A stretch of DNA of 64,000 bases from Didymella arachidicola (Eukaryota > Ascomycota > Dothideomycetes > Pleosporales > Didymellaceae): positions 1,612,001 through 1,676,000 of the forward strand of contig CM049988.1 of NCBI GenBank assembly GCA_016630955.3. The letters are read 5' to 3'. Below, piece by piece: positions 21,505-31,556 of the stretch (within the stretch, counting starts at the first letter, position 1; every line of letters begins with the position of its first letter). The translations under genes and the position numbers were made by a program. The notes beneath the pieces were generated by a model. It was not told the DNA's origin and did not search any database. It was given only the letters and a program-made list of their open reading frames with translations.

Positions 21505-22536
21505 TTAACCGGGAGGCAAAAGGCTTGTATCGACAATATCCTCTGCTTCCTTGGTTTCGACCTCCTCAGAGCTGTGGATGGGAGAACGGGGAAGTGCCAT
21601 CAGTCCTGTTGATGTCAGCTCAGACGTCTCGTAAGAAATTGGACTCTTCGACTCACCTGTCCGTGCAGACTCTAGAATACCGAATGGAGCAATGAGCTTC
21701 ATGAAAGAGTCGATCCTGTCAGACTTCGCAGAAAGCTCGACAATGCAGTTGTTGGTGCTGATGTCCAGAACCTTGCCCTTAAATTGATGGGTCATAAAGG
21801 TGATAGCTCTCAGATGCTCGTGCTTGTGGCGGAGAGCCTGAGAGACCGCGAGGTTGCTGGGGTGGTAATCTTTCCTAAGAGAATCACGAGCAGCCTCTTC
21901 AGCGAACGCCTGACGCTCCTCATCGGTCAGTTCTTCAGGATTGAAGTCCATCTCTGGGTTGTGGGCCATGTCGCGGTGGTGGGCGAGGAGCTCCTCAAAG
22001 TACTCGGGGCCAAGAATGGAGATCTTCGCCAGGAGCAGCTCGCGCTGAACAAGGGGAGACTCTGTGTAATCTAGGACAGCCCAGACAGGGACAAGATCCT
22101 CGAGCTGGCGGCGGGCCTGCTCTATAACGCCCTCTTGTCCCTGCAGGACAATGGTCATGCGAGAGAGGTCATCAACTTCGGTATTGCAGACAACAAGACT
22201 GTCAATGTTGAAACCACGAGCAGCCAGGATACCGGAGACACGAGAGAGCACACCGGGCTCGTTCTGGACCAAACAGTTGAGGATGTGCTTCTTGTGTGGC
22301 TTCGCAGAAGGCGTGGGAGTCTCGTAGAGAATGTTGCTGACGGCGGCTGGGGCTGACCAAGCCGGACGGCGGTCTTCGGTAGGGAGAGGCGCAATGCGGC
22401 GGTGGATAGCCTTGTATGCCAAAGCTTGCGTCGATGATGACTGAGAGCTCGAGGCCCTTGTTTGCTGGCGCACAGCCCCAGCGCATTGCCGGCCGAGCAG
22501 ACTGCGCAGAGGCAGCAGAGCCCGCTGTGATGCCAT
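21505..22536 (-). CDS. ILV6: Acetolactate synthase regulatory (small) subunit, mitochondrial
   Basis: Ilv6 binds and activates the catalytic subunit Ilv2 in the first common step of isoleucine, valine and leucine synthesis, and confers valine feedback. Exons 22536-21657 and 21605-21505 give 326 aa. The Ser/Arg-rich N-terminus is a mitochondrial presequence. An ACT domain (about 84-160) starts HILNCLVQNEPGVLSRVSGI and includes RGFNIDSLVV. The C-terminal half (KGKVLDIS to LMALPRSPI) matches ALS_ss_C. The 51-nt intron (21656-21606) is in frame and stop-free; removal yields ARTGLMALPRSP, the expected family sequence. It is divergent from the KH gene across 267 bp. Confidence 0.95.
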   Translation of the reverse strand: MASQRALLPLRSLLGRQCAGAVRQQTRASSSQSSSTQALAYKAIHRRIAPLPTEDRRPAWSAPAAVSNILYETPTPSAKPHKKHILNCLVQNEPGVLSRVSGILAARGFNIDSLVVCNTEVDDLSRMTIVLQGQEGVIEQARRQLEDLVPVWAVLDYTESPLVQRELLLAKISILGPEYFEELLAHHRDMAHNPEMDFNPEELTDEERQAFAEEAARDSLRKDYHPSNLAVSQALRHKHEHLRAITFMTHQFKGKVLDISTNNCIVELSAKSDRIDSFMKLIAPFGILESARTGESKSPISYETSELTSTGLMALPRSPIHSSEEVETKEAEDIVDTSLLPPG

Positions 22537-22803
22537 CAGATATCAATTAACCCAAGAAAGATCAATCGAGAGACGGCGTTCGTTTACGAGTGCGAGGCTT
22601 CTTGTTTGGCGTTGGTGAATGTGCGAGCTTCCCCAGAGTGCCCAGAATTTCTGATTCACACTCCGACCTCGGCCATCATTCATGATTCGCCCGTGCGGCG
22701 GCAGGCGCTAGCGAGCAAACTCCGGGCGGCTCATTTGACCAGGCACTGCACGGCTATCGCTTTTACTGTAACACCAATTCTTACTCCACAACCACGCGCA
22801 GCC

Positions 22804-24780
22804 ATGTCCGACGAACGACGTCCGCGATCGCGCTTCGACAGCGACGAGCCTGAACGCCCTGCACGCTCGCGTTTCGATACAGACCGTCGCTCGAGATCGC
22901 CCTCGCGGAGAGAGTCTGAGTCGCTTCGTGAACGCAGCCCGGTGACGCGTGAGGCCACAGACAGCCCATCGAACGCAGGCACCAAGAACAAAGCAGCTGC
23001 GGCGGCGGCAGCAGCGGCTGCGAGGATCAACGCGCAGATCCAAGCGAAGAAGGGCATCCAACATGTCGACGTGCCGCCTATTCGCGCTGTACGTGCAGCT
23101 GTCGCAAGGTTGCTCGGTCCTCACTAATACCATTTTTTTAGGCGCCAACTCCTCCAGTCGTCAAGTCGCCGTCTGCCAACTCCGGCCAGCCTGTGGCCAG
23201 CGAAATATACCAGCAAGATGGTGACTACATCAAAGACATTGAAATCAACGATCTTAGAAATCGATATACTCTGACTAAAGGAGCTGTACAAAAAAGGGTA
23301 AATTACTTCTGTCTATCACTGATTGTTTAGGATCATGTCTGCTCGAAGCTACTGTGGCGCTGCTGGTTCGATGACAGCGCTGCAGGGCTCGAGTTGTGCA
23401 CGCTGTTTGCACATCTCTCCTTCTGGAGATTTGGAGCTTACCTGATCTTCTAGCTGCCCCAAGATACATTCATCAAATGCTGACCTCGATGTGACATCTA
23501 GATCAAAGACGATACTGGCGCCGGTACGCATAATCGAAAATACTCTGACTACGTTAGAATGTTCTGCTTATACATACGCAAGATGTTACTACTAGGGGAG
23601 AATACTACCCAGACAAGAGCATGGCTACTGCAGCTGTACGTTCCCTGAATACACTGTTGCTGATTCGACTAACTGTTGCCAGAACCCACCTCTGTATCTT
23701 CGCGTTACGAGCACGTCAAAGGAGGGACTTGACCAGGCCGTCAAGATGATTGAAGAAATGCTGACACAGGAACTGCCCAACTTGGTGGACGAGCGCCGTT
23801 TCCGTCGTCGCGAACCCGAAAACTTCGAACGTGACGAGTTTGGTCGCGTGAGTCTTCACTTTCGCTCCCGACGTACATGCACTGACATTCTACAGCGCAA
23901 GTGGCCCGAGGAGAAGCTCTCTGTTGGCCTCGAACCCATCAGTGGCTTCAATCTTCGTGCACAAGTCGTAGGTCGTGGTGGCGACAACGTCAAGTATATT
24001 CAACAGGAAACTAGCTGTAAGGTCCAGATCAAGGGCCGCGGCTCTGGTTTCATGGAGCCCCAATCTGGTCAAGAAAGCGATGAGCCCATGTACCTCCACA
24101 TTGCGTACGTTTTGTGTCGTCCAGAGACCATATACGTCAGACTGACAATCACCAGGGGACCCCGACCAGAAGGCGTAGCTAAAGCCAAGGAACTTTGCAT
24201 CGAGCTGCTTGAGAAGGTGAAGGCTGATTACCAGACGTTTAAGGAGCGTCCACCACCAAACCGCTATGGTGACCGTGACAGCTACGGCGGCGGACGTGGC
24301 TACGGTGACCGTGGCGATCGTGGCGACCGCGGCGACCGCGGTGATCGTGGCGATCGCGATCGAAGCCAAAGCTACGGTTACGGAGGTGCAGGTGGCTATG
24401 GTGGTGGCTATGGTGCACAGAACGGCGCTCCTGAAACTCCAGTTACTCCAGCTGCTGCTGACCCTAACGCTCAAGCTGCTGATTACAACGCCCAGTACGC
24501 ACAGTGGGCCGCTTACTACGCCCAGAACCCATCCGAGGATCCATATGCTGCGTACGGCGGCTTTGCAGCAGTCATGGCCCAGTATTCTCAGGGCTACGGA
24601 CAGTACTATGGTCAAGCTTACCCAACCGGACAGACACAGTCTCCTGCGACTGGAGCTGCGGCACCGCCGCCACCACCTGCAGAGCCTGCTGGCTACGGAG
24701 CTCCCCCACCGCCTCCACCGCCACCCGCCGCTTCCCCGGGAGCTGGCTATGGTGCAGTTCCCCCTCCGCCTGGCTTGTAA
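22804..24780 (+). CDS. KH-domain splicing-associated protein (KHDC4/BLOM7-like)
   Basis: Seven exons (22804-23088, 23142-23297, 23502-23523, 23583-23635, 23683-23847, 23896-24104, 24156-24780) give 504 aa. The N-terminus is Arg/Ser-rich (RSRFD repeats), followed by a poly-Ala run and AQIQAKKG. Two KH-type modules follow: NDLRNRYTLTKGAVQKRIKDDTGADVTTRGEYYPD, written here only as landmarks NDLRNRY, TGADVTTRG and YYPD; then GFNLRAQVVGRGGDNVKYIQ. The tail has GDR repeats (24301-24360), GYG repeats and proline runs. This order is that of KHDC4/BLOM7, reported to associate with the Prp19 complex in pre-mRNA splicing. Exon 3 is only 22 nt, and its phase needs both flanking introns. Confidence 0.85.
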
Positions 24781-25249
24781 GTGTTTCGCAACTCGAAGCA
24801 TCTCACCAAAATATCTAGAGCACAGAATCTTTCACTGCAGTTAGTTAAGCGCTCACAGCGCGACGCATGCATTTCTTGGCCTTCACGTTCGCGAAGTCAT
24901 CGCTCAGCAAATCCTGAGACTGATGGTTTTCCGTTGTAATTTGCTCGTTGGAGGGCAGAGTTGCGATTTTAATAGCAATTTCAAAAGTTCAAATCTACAA
25001 ATCTACAAATGGAACCACAGACGCTGAAGATGGTCAATACTGAGCATACCGGCAATGCAGCAGTATGTGGCAGCCTTTAGGCTCGCTGTTGCGCTGACTT
25101 CCAAACGATGTGTGATTGGCTCACATCGACAGGGGTTCTCCAGAGCGACACCGGCCCGAGGCCGCGGAGGTAGAGTTGCTTGGTCCACATTTTTATTGCC
25201 AATGTTCTGACTCTGGCACCGCACCATTGCCACAGACAAGCACAACAAG
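24781..25249. promoter_or_regulatory. ACO2 upstream region (CCAAT and TGACTC motifs)
   Basis: No gene is present. A reverse CCAAT box (TGATTGG, 25113-25119) lies about 135 bp before the ACO2 ATG. A TGACTC core (25208-25213), the half-site for Gcn4/CpcA, lies about 40 bp before it. Iron (HapX/CBC) and amino-acid control are plausible inferences, not shown. Confidence 0.35.
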
Positions 25250-27885
25250 ATGCGGTCTCAAGTCCTGAGAGCTGGGCAGGCTGCCAACTGCAGAGTGAGT
25301 GACGTCCTTGTGCAATTGGTCGCGCCAGCAGATCGCACTTTCTGTACACACGCGACCGAGTGCCACCATCGGAGACATGTAGAGATAGCATCAAAGACTA
25401 ATTCGAGCAGCCTTGCCTCCTGACCTCCCGCCTCCCTATACAGGCACGATGCCTTGCAACCTCCACATCGATTCCCAGCGCCCGTAATGTCGATATAGCC
25501 TCGCGCACACCGCCGTACAAGAAGCTGCTCGGTCGTCTCAGCGAAGTCCGCCGCGTTCTCGGTTCCTCGCGCCAGCTTACCCTCGCCGAGAAGATTCTGT
25601 ACTCGCATTTGGAGTCTCCTGAGGAGTCGCTGCTCAGCAACACCAACAATGGCCGTGACATTCGTGGACAGGCCAACTTGAAACTTAAGCCCGACCGTGT
25701 GGCTATGCAAGATGCTAGTGCGCAGATGGCGCTGTTGCAGTTCATGAGCTGCGGTCTGCCGACTACAGCGGTTCCTGCCAGTATTCACTGCGATCATTTG
25801 ATTGTCGGTGAGACTGGTGCGGACGCCGATTTGCCCAAGTCGATCGCGAACAACTCGGAGATTTTCGACTTCTTGGAGAGCGCGGCGAAGAAATATGGTA
25901 TTGAATTCTGGCCTCCTGGCGCGGGCATCATCCATCAGTCAGTTCTGGAGAACTACTCTGCCCCTGGACTCATGATGCTCGGTACTGATAGTCACTCTGT
26001 CAATGCTGGTGGACTTGGCGCCATCGTCATTGGTGTTGGTGGCGCTGATGCTGTCGATGCTCTTGTTGACGCACCCTGGGAGTTGAAGGCACCCAAGATC
26101 CTCGGTGTCAAGCTCACAGGGGAGTTGAGCGGATGGGCCTCTCCTAAGGATGTAATCCTGAACTTGGCTGGCCAGCTTACAGTCCGCGGCGGAACCGGCT
26201 ACATCATCGAGTACTTTGGGGAGGGTATCAAATCTCTTTCTGCGACCGGCATGGCCACTATTTGCAACATGGGAGCTGAAGTCGGCGCCACAACATCGCT
26301 GTTCCCCTTCTCGCAGGCTCACATTCCCTACCTTCAGGCAACAAATCGTGGGCCTATCGCTGAAGCTGCGTTGAAGATTGCTCAGTCGCCAATGGAGCGT
26401 AATCTCCTCCAGGCTGACCCCGAGGCTGCTTACGACAAGGTCATTGAGATCAATCTCTCGACCCTTGAGCCTCACATCAACGGGCCGTTCACACCTGATC
26501 TCTCCACCCCTCTTTCCAAATTCAAGTCGGTTGTCGCAGAGAAGGGCTGGCCGCAGACCTTCGGTGCTGGACTCATTGGTAGCTGTACAAACAGTTCGTA
26601 CCAGGATATGCAGCGTTCAGAGGATATTGTCAAGCAGGCAGCTGCAGCTGGTCTAAAGCCCAAGGCCAATTTCTTCATCACACCAGGCAGTGAACAGATT
26701 AGGGCTACTCTCGAGAGGGACGACACTATCAAGACCTTCGAGACGGCTGGTGGAACGGTTCTTGCCAACGCTTGCGGACCTTGCATCGGGTGAGTAACTT
26801 GTGGCCAACTTACCAGACTATTGAATCTCAGCTGACACTCCAGTAGACAGTGGACTAGAACTGACGAGGTCAAGAAGGGCGAGTCCAACGCCATCTTCAC
26901 GTCCTACAACCGCAACTTCCCTGGCCGTAACGATGGTAACCGCGCTACCATGAACTTCCTCGCCTCCCCCGAGCTCATCACCGCGATGGCCTACTCTGGA
27001 TCCACCACGTTCAACCCCATGACTGACAGCATCAAGACCCCGTCTGGCGAAGACTTCAAGTTCCAGCCGCCCAAGGGTATTGATCTGCCCAGTGCTGGTT
27101 TCGAAGAAGGCAGGACCGAGTTTCTCCCGACCCCCGGCGTACCTGATCCCAGCGTTGAGGTCCAGGTCAACCCTACATCGTCGCGCCTGGCTCTTCTCGA
27201 TCCCTTCTCCCCTTTCCCCTCGTCCGAGTTGAAGGGGCTCAAGGTGCTATACAAGGTCAAGGGTCAGTGCACAACAGATACAATCTCCGCAGCCGGACCT
27301 TGGCTCAAGTATAAGGGCCATCTGCCCAACATTTCGGAGAACACCCTGATCGGCGCTGTCAACGCAGAGACTGACGAAGTCAATGTTGCCTACGACACCG
27401 ACGGATCTAGCACCTCGATCCCTGAGCTTGCCAAGCGCTGGAAGGAGCAGGGTACCGAGTGGCTTATCGTCGCCGAGCACAATTACGGCGAGGGTTCTGC
27501 CCGCGAGCACGCTGCTTTGCAGCCCCGCTACCTTGGTGGACGCGTCATCCTCACCAAGTCCTTCGCACGAATCCACGAGACCAACTTGAAGAAGCAGGGC
27601 ATGGTACCCCTGACTTTCGCCAACGAGTCCGATTACGACTTGATCGACTCCTGCGACGAGGTCTCGACAAGAGGCCTGTTGGAGACTCTGCAGAACGGTG
27701 GCAAGGGCGAGATCGAGCTCGTTGTCAAGAAGAAGGATGGCAAGGAGGTCGTTGTCAAGACCAAGCACACTCTTACCAAGGACCAGAGTGCATTCGTGCT
27801 TGCAGGCAGCGCCCTAAACTTACTCGCTGCGCAGGCGGCTAAAGCGAGAGAGGAGGTCACTCGCGCCAGCGAGCTTTCTGATTAA
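25250..27885 (+). CDS. ACO2: Mitochondrial aconitase 2 / homocitrate dehydratase
   Basis: Exons 25250-25294, 25444-26789 and 26847-27885 give 809 aa. The N-terminus MRSQVLRAGQAANCR with a following Ser/Arg-rich stretch is a mitochondrial presequence. Typical Aco2 segments follow: MQDASAQMALLQF, VPASIHCDHLIVG, MMLGTDSHSVNAGG, GSCTNSS with Cys396, and NACGPCIGQW with Cys459 and Cys462; these three Cys hold the [4Fe-4S] cluster. The swivel domain (GRVILTKSFARIHETNLKKQG) lies in exon 3. VPASIHCDHLIVG and the DLPKSIA stretch separate it from the TCA-cycle Aco1. In fungi this isozyme converts homocitrate to cis-homoaconitate in lysine synthesis. The second intron ends in tandem CAGTAG, giving a choice of acceptors. 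Confidence 0.93.
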
Positions 27886-28493
27886 GCTTTTCTTTGTGGT
27901 CATGTTAGACAAAAGCTTGGTGCAGGTGGTGTTTGTACATACATGTAGCGATATCCAAGTCCGAATCTGATTGTTGAATACTCCTCTTGGGTCAGAGTGA
28001 ACAGAAGATGAGATGATATTCTAACTATGAGAGATGACTGCCTTCTATCTATAGGCAGCTGAGATGAAAGGTCTTGCTTGTGTTTGCGACAGCAAGCAAG
28101 ACACAAAGAAACAATCTGGTGAGACATGAGATGGAAGCTGCTAGATGAAACCAACAACTCCCAGACTACATGTTGGTCTGGTGACACTGCTTCTTTCGTG
28201 ACCACGCGACACGCTAGTGAGGTTCCATCTCAACGCGCACGTCGGTCCTTCAACCGACAACATCAACAACGCGACCACGATGCTATTCCTCGAGACCGCT
28301 CAGACCCTTTCCTTACCGAATGAAGTCGAGCTTGGGCATCGTACTTGACACCACGATGGTCAAATTTGCAGAACGAGCTTGGATATTAGCATGCGTTTCA
28401 CACATTTTTTGGCTCAGAAGACTCACCTAACATCACCTCTGTACCTATTCGCGCAACAAAATCTTCAACCTTGCAACTCCATCCTAGTGAAGA
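27886..28493. other. Intergenic between ACO2 and CCE1
   Basis: ACO2 3' flank and CCE1 promoter. No gene, repeat or clear element was recognised. Confidence 0.35.
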
Positions 28494-29726
28494 ATGTCCA
28501 AAAGGTCGAAATTAACCTCCAAAGGCTTACAGGCTTTGTTGACTCGCATCGGCTCGGCATCATCAGGGACCAAGAGTACGCTCGCCGAGCGTTTTCAACG
28601 CGATCTGCGTAAAGTCTACAAGTCTCGCCCACCATCACCAAACACTGCAGCCCGATCGGCAGAATGTGGCCGCAAAATGCGTGTCGTCAGCATCGACATG
28701 GGCATCAAGAACTTGGCGTTTTGCGACGCTGAAATCGCGTACCCAGCTTCCACGTCTGCAACAAAGCGCAGCCTCGACGCCAGCATGAAGGTTCTGCGCT
28801 GGAAGAAACTTGATCTCGTAGGAAGTCCAGAGCCAATGAAACCCGCCCTTGAGCGTTCTACACCACAAGACAACGTAGACGACGGGCCCGCCGCCGCCGA
28901 AGAAACCCAATTCTCGCCCCCTGTCCTCTCAAAAACAGCATTCAAACTCATCACCGAAGAAATCCTCCACGCAAACCCCGACATCATTCTCATCGAGAAA
29001 CAGCGCTGGCGCTCGGGCGGCAGCAGCGCGGTTCAGCAATGGACCGTGCGTGTCAACACGCTCGAGGCGATGCTCTGGGCTATCCTCGAGACGCTGAAGA
29101 ACACTCGCCATGAAGACGGCACATTGCTTGTATCGGCGGCCTTGGACGTCCGCGCTGTGGATCCGAAGCGCGTGGGGCAGTACTGGCTGGGGCAGCACGC
29201 GAGGATTAGAGAGGGAGAAGCGGGTGCGGGCGAGGTGTCTGCGCTGGCGGTGGGTGGTGATGGGGGTGATGATGCAGACGTGAAAGCAACGAAGAAGATA
29301 AGTCGCAGCAAGGCAGAGAAGAGCGCGAAGATTGCTCTTCTAAGATGGTGGTTGGCGCGCGATGTAATGTCCACGGCGCCATCGACGCCAAGCTACATGC
29401 CGCGCATTACATTCAGTATCGATCCCAGCGCGGAAGCAACACGGCAAGCGCTGCTGCCGAAAGCAAAGGGAGCGCAGAAGAAGAGGGCTTCGAGATCTAA
29501 ACGAGTGCCCGGTGCAGATGCAGAGCTGGTAGAAGAGCTCCCCGTAGCGGAGATGAAGAAGCTCGATGATATCACGGATTGCTTCCTCCAGGCTGCGGCA
29601 TGGGTTGCGTGGGAGTCTAATAAGCTGCAGCTGCTAGCTGCTCTTGACAGCAGCGAGACGAACGCGTCGTCGCCGATAGACGAAGCTGGGATAGTGAGGA
29701 TGATCGAGCGAGTCGACGGCGCGTAG
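28494..29726 (+). CDS. CCE1: Mitochondrial Holliday-junction resolvase (Cce1/Ydc2)
   Basis: This is a single exon of 410 aa. The N-terminal SAP-like helix-extended-helix (about 5-38; LTSKGLQALLTRIGSASSG) binds DNA. The RNase H-like resolvase core starts at about 62 with MRVVSIDMGIKNLAF (Asp68, first metal ligand). It continues with IILIEKQRWRSGG (catalytic Glu) and ends with LDDITDCFLQAAAWVAWE (C-terminal Asp pair). Cce1/Ydc2 cuts four-way junctions and helps mitochondrial DNA segregation. A clear presequence is absent, though the N-terminus is basic. An Ala/Gly/Asp-rich insertion (about 240-260) interrupts the core. It converges on the secreted-protein gene with about 200 bp between stops. 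Confidence 0.9.
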   Translation: MSKRSKLTSKGLQALLTRIGSASSGTKSTLAERFQRDLRKVYKSRPPSPNTAARSAECGRKMRVVSIDMGIKNLAFCDAEIAYPASTSATKRSLDASMKVLRWKKLDLVGSPEPMKPALERSTPQDNVDDGPAAAEETQFSPPVLSKTAFKLITEEILHANPDIILIEKQRWRSGGSSAVQQWTVRVNTLEAMLWAILETLKNTRHEDGTLLVSAALDVRAVDPKRVGQYWLGQHARIREGEAGAGEVSALAVGGDGGDDADVKATKKISRSKAEKSAKIALLRWWLARDVMSTAPSTPSYMPRITFSIDPSAEATRQALLPKAKGAQKKRASRSKRVPGADAELVEELPVAEMKKLDDITDCFLQAAAWVAWESNKLQLLAALDSSETNASSPIDEAGIVRMIERVDGA

Positions 29727-29926
29727 GCTTGGTGCCAGGGTGTGCGGGACTCCAACGATAGAGAAGCATGTACTGGCAGACGTGAGATGAAGAAATACTT
29801 CTTGACGTTGCTCGCACTGAGATTGCGGATTATAGTCGTTGTATCTGGACGCACCCACACATTACCCCTTCCACCAGCACCACCAATATTAGGACGCAGA
29901 CACCCGGAACTCGAACTACACCTCCC

Positions 29927-30550
29927 TCACCCCTCGCATATCAAGTCAAAATCCGGAAACTGCGGATCCGGCCCAATGTTCGTGCTCGCGACCGGCGCAG
30001 TAAAATCCTGGACTTTGGCCGCTTGCTGTGCCTGATTGCACTTATCTGCCATATATCAGTATCATCTCCCTCCCGCTTCCTTCCCGCCTCCCTCGGCCTT
30101 TTAGCAACATAACATACCCTTCTGCCCATCACACATGCCCACCGTCAACTTGCCCTCCTCCGCCCTCTTCCCCTTCTTCCCGTCCTTCCCATCCCTCTTC
30201 CCATCCCTCTTCCCATCTCCCCCATTACTCCCCCCCCGATTAGCCACCCTCTGACACCCCTCAAACTGCTCATCGCAACTCCTCTGCGCGGCCGTCTTGA
30301 AATCCACAAACGACGCCCCGCCCACATCGAACGGACGATCCGAAATCCCGCTGTTCAGGATCGGCGACGCACGGATACCGCCCAAAGCGCTGGTGAATGT
30401 CTGAAGGTCCTTGAGTTGGCGGTAGAAGAGCATGTCGCGCGGCCAGAGGGATATGGCGTTGTCGGTTGTGAGGAGGGGGGGAGAGGGGGTCGAGGCGCAT
30501 GTTTGTGTGAGGAGGGTGAGTAGGGTGAGGAGGGGGGGGTGGATGTGCAT
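29927..30550 (-). CDS. Small secreted Cys-containing protein, 183 aa
   Basis: Exons 30550-30118 and 30045-29927 are joined across a 72-nt intron. An N-terminal signal peptide (about 1-19; LLTLLTLLTQTCA) is encoded by near-repeats of CTCCTCACC. The mature part has ALGGIRASPI, RPFDVGGASFVDF, AAQRSCDEQFEGC and, after the intron, CDGQKDKCNQAQ; the protein ends DFDLICEG. This pattern, with about six cysteines, recurs in secreted fungal proteins of unknown function. A lysine/glycine/aspartate low-complexity insert (GKRDGKRDGK, about 118-138) is unusual and follows a run of purine-rich DNA. An ATG at 30856 is in frame but would bury the signal peptide, so 30550 was chosen. Role unknown; an effector role is not shown. 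Confidence 0.75.
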
Positions 30551-31556
30551 TGTGGTGTCGCCAGGACGTTGAGTGGTGTTGTTGTGTTGGGTGTTTGTGG
30601 GCTGTGGGCTGTGGGCAGGCGTCGTTATAGCGCGGGGCGATGGTGTCCTGGCGGGACAGGCGCCGACATGTTCTGTCACTGTTCTGTCAGAAGATGGCGA
30701 AGCGACGGGCGTTGTTTCCGGACTGGGATGGTGTTGAGACGGTGCTGAAACAAAGGGCCCCTCGGGGTGGCGCCACGCCAGATGAGCGACGGTAAGGTTG
30801 CTGAGGGGAGGGTCGAAACGAATGACGTTGGTGGATTTGTTGAACAAGGGTGGCAAGCCAGTTTGGGAATAAATGGTTTATGGTAGTGTGTTGTTTGATT
30901 GCGATGGCGTAGATGTGAGTTGTGATGACTGATGGTGTTGTGCACATCTAACCTCTCAATGTTTGATGTAGCTAACAAACACTCCAGACAACACTGAGGC
31001 TATCCACATCCAACGCTTTTTCGGAGTGCAGATGGAATCAACAAATAGTGCAAATACTAAGCCATCTACATCTAACCTCTTAATGTTTGATGTAGATGAC
31101 AAACAGTCCAGACAAGACTAAAGCTATGCACATCAACCCATTCGCATTCAATGTGCAACGAAACAATCACCTCCAGACGAGCATATTTGCAATGCTGGCA
31201 ATACCAATTGGATGCTATTACAAAGCCTTACGTGACAGACAAGGAAAGTAAAGTGGTAAAGTGATGCGGCCAAGCGACCCTATTACATGGTTTTCTAGCA
31301 CCAATAGTAGACATGTATGAGCCCAGTTTTGGAGGAAGGGAAAAAAGCACGCCTGTAATGCACCGTTGCTGTTCAGGGTATCCTACACAAATGTGGGAGA
31401 GTATCGAGTTGGGGTGGCTCGTTGTATATACATCTCCGGAAGCCTGTTCGCTCGTCGTCTCGCAAAGCGGGAAGGGTATCGTGGTCGTCGTGAACGCAGC
31501 GGCGCTGCCTGTGTACGTGGGTGGTGCCAAGGAATGGTTTCTTTACGATCCAATGC
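30551..31556. other. 1 kb intergenic stretch holding a 67-bp direct repeat
   Basis: This is the promoter of the secreted-protein gene and 3' flank of the mucin-like gene. A diverged direct repeat (30944-31010 and 31068-31134) is listed separately. No gene is supported. Confidence 0.4.
30944..31134. repeat. Imperfect direct repeat, 67 bp x2 with 57-bp spacer
   Basis: Copy 1 is 30944-31010 and copy 2 is 31068-31134 (period 124 bp). By hand count 59 of 67 positions are identical, without gaps. Both copies start ACATCTAACCTCT and contain AATGTTTGATGTAG and TCCAGACAA. The match fades beyond the ends. It may be a decayed tandem duplication in the upstream region of the secreted-protein gene. Confidence 0.75.

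Noticed and set aside
25258..25935. Minus-strand frame of 225 codons opposite ACO2
   Set aside because: Antisense of the conserved aconitase exon.
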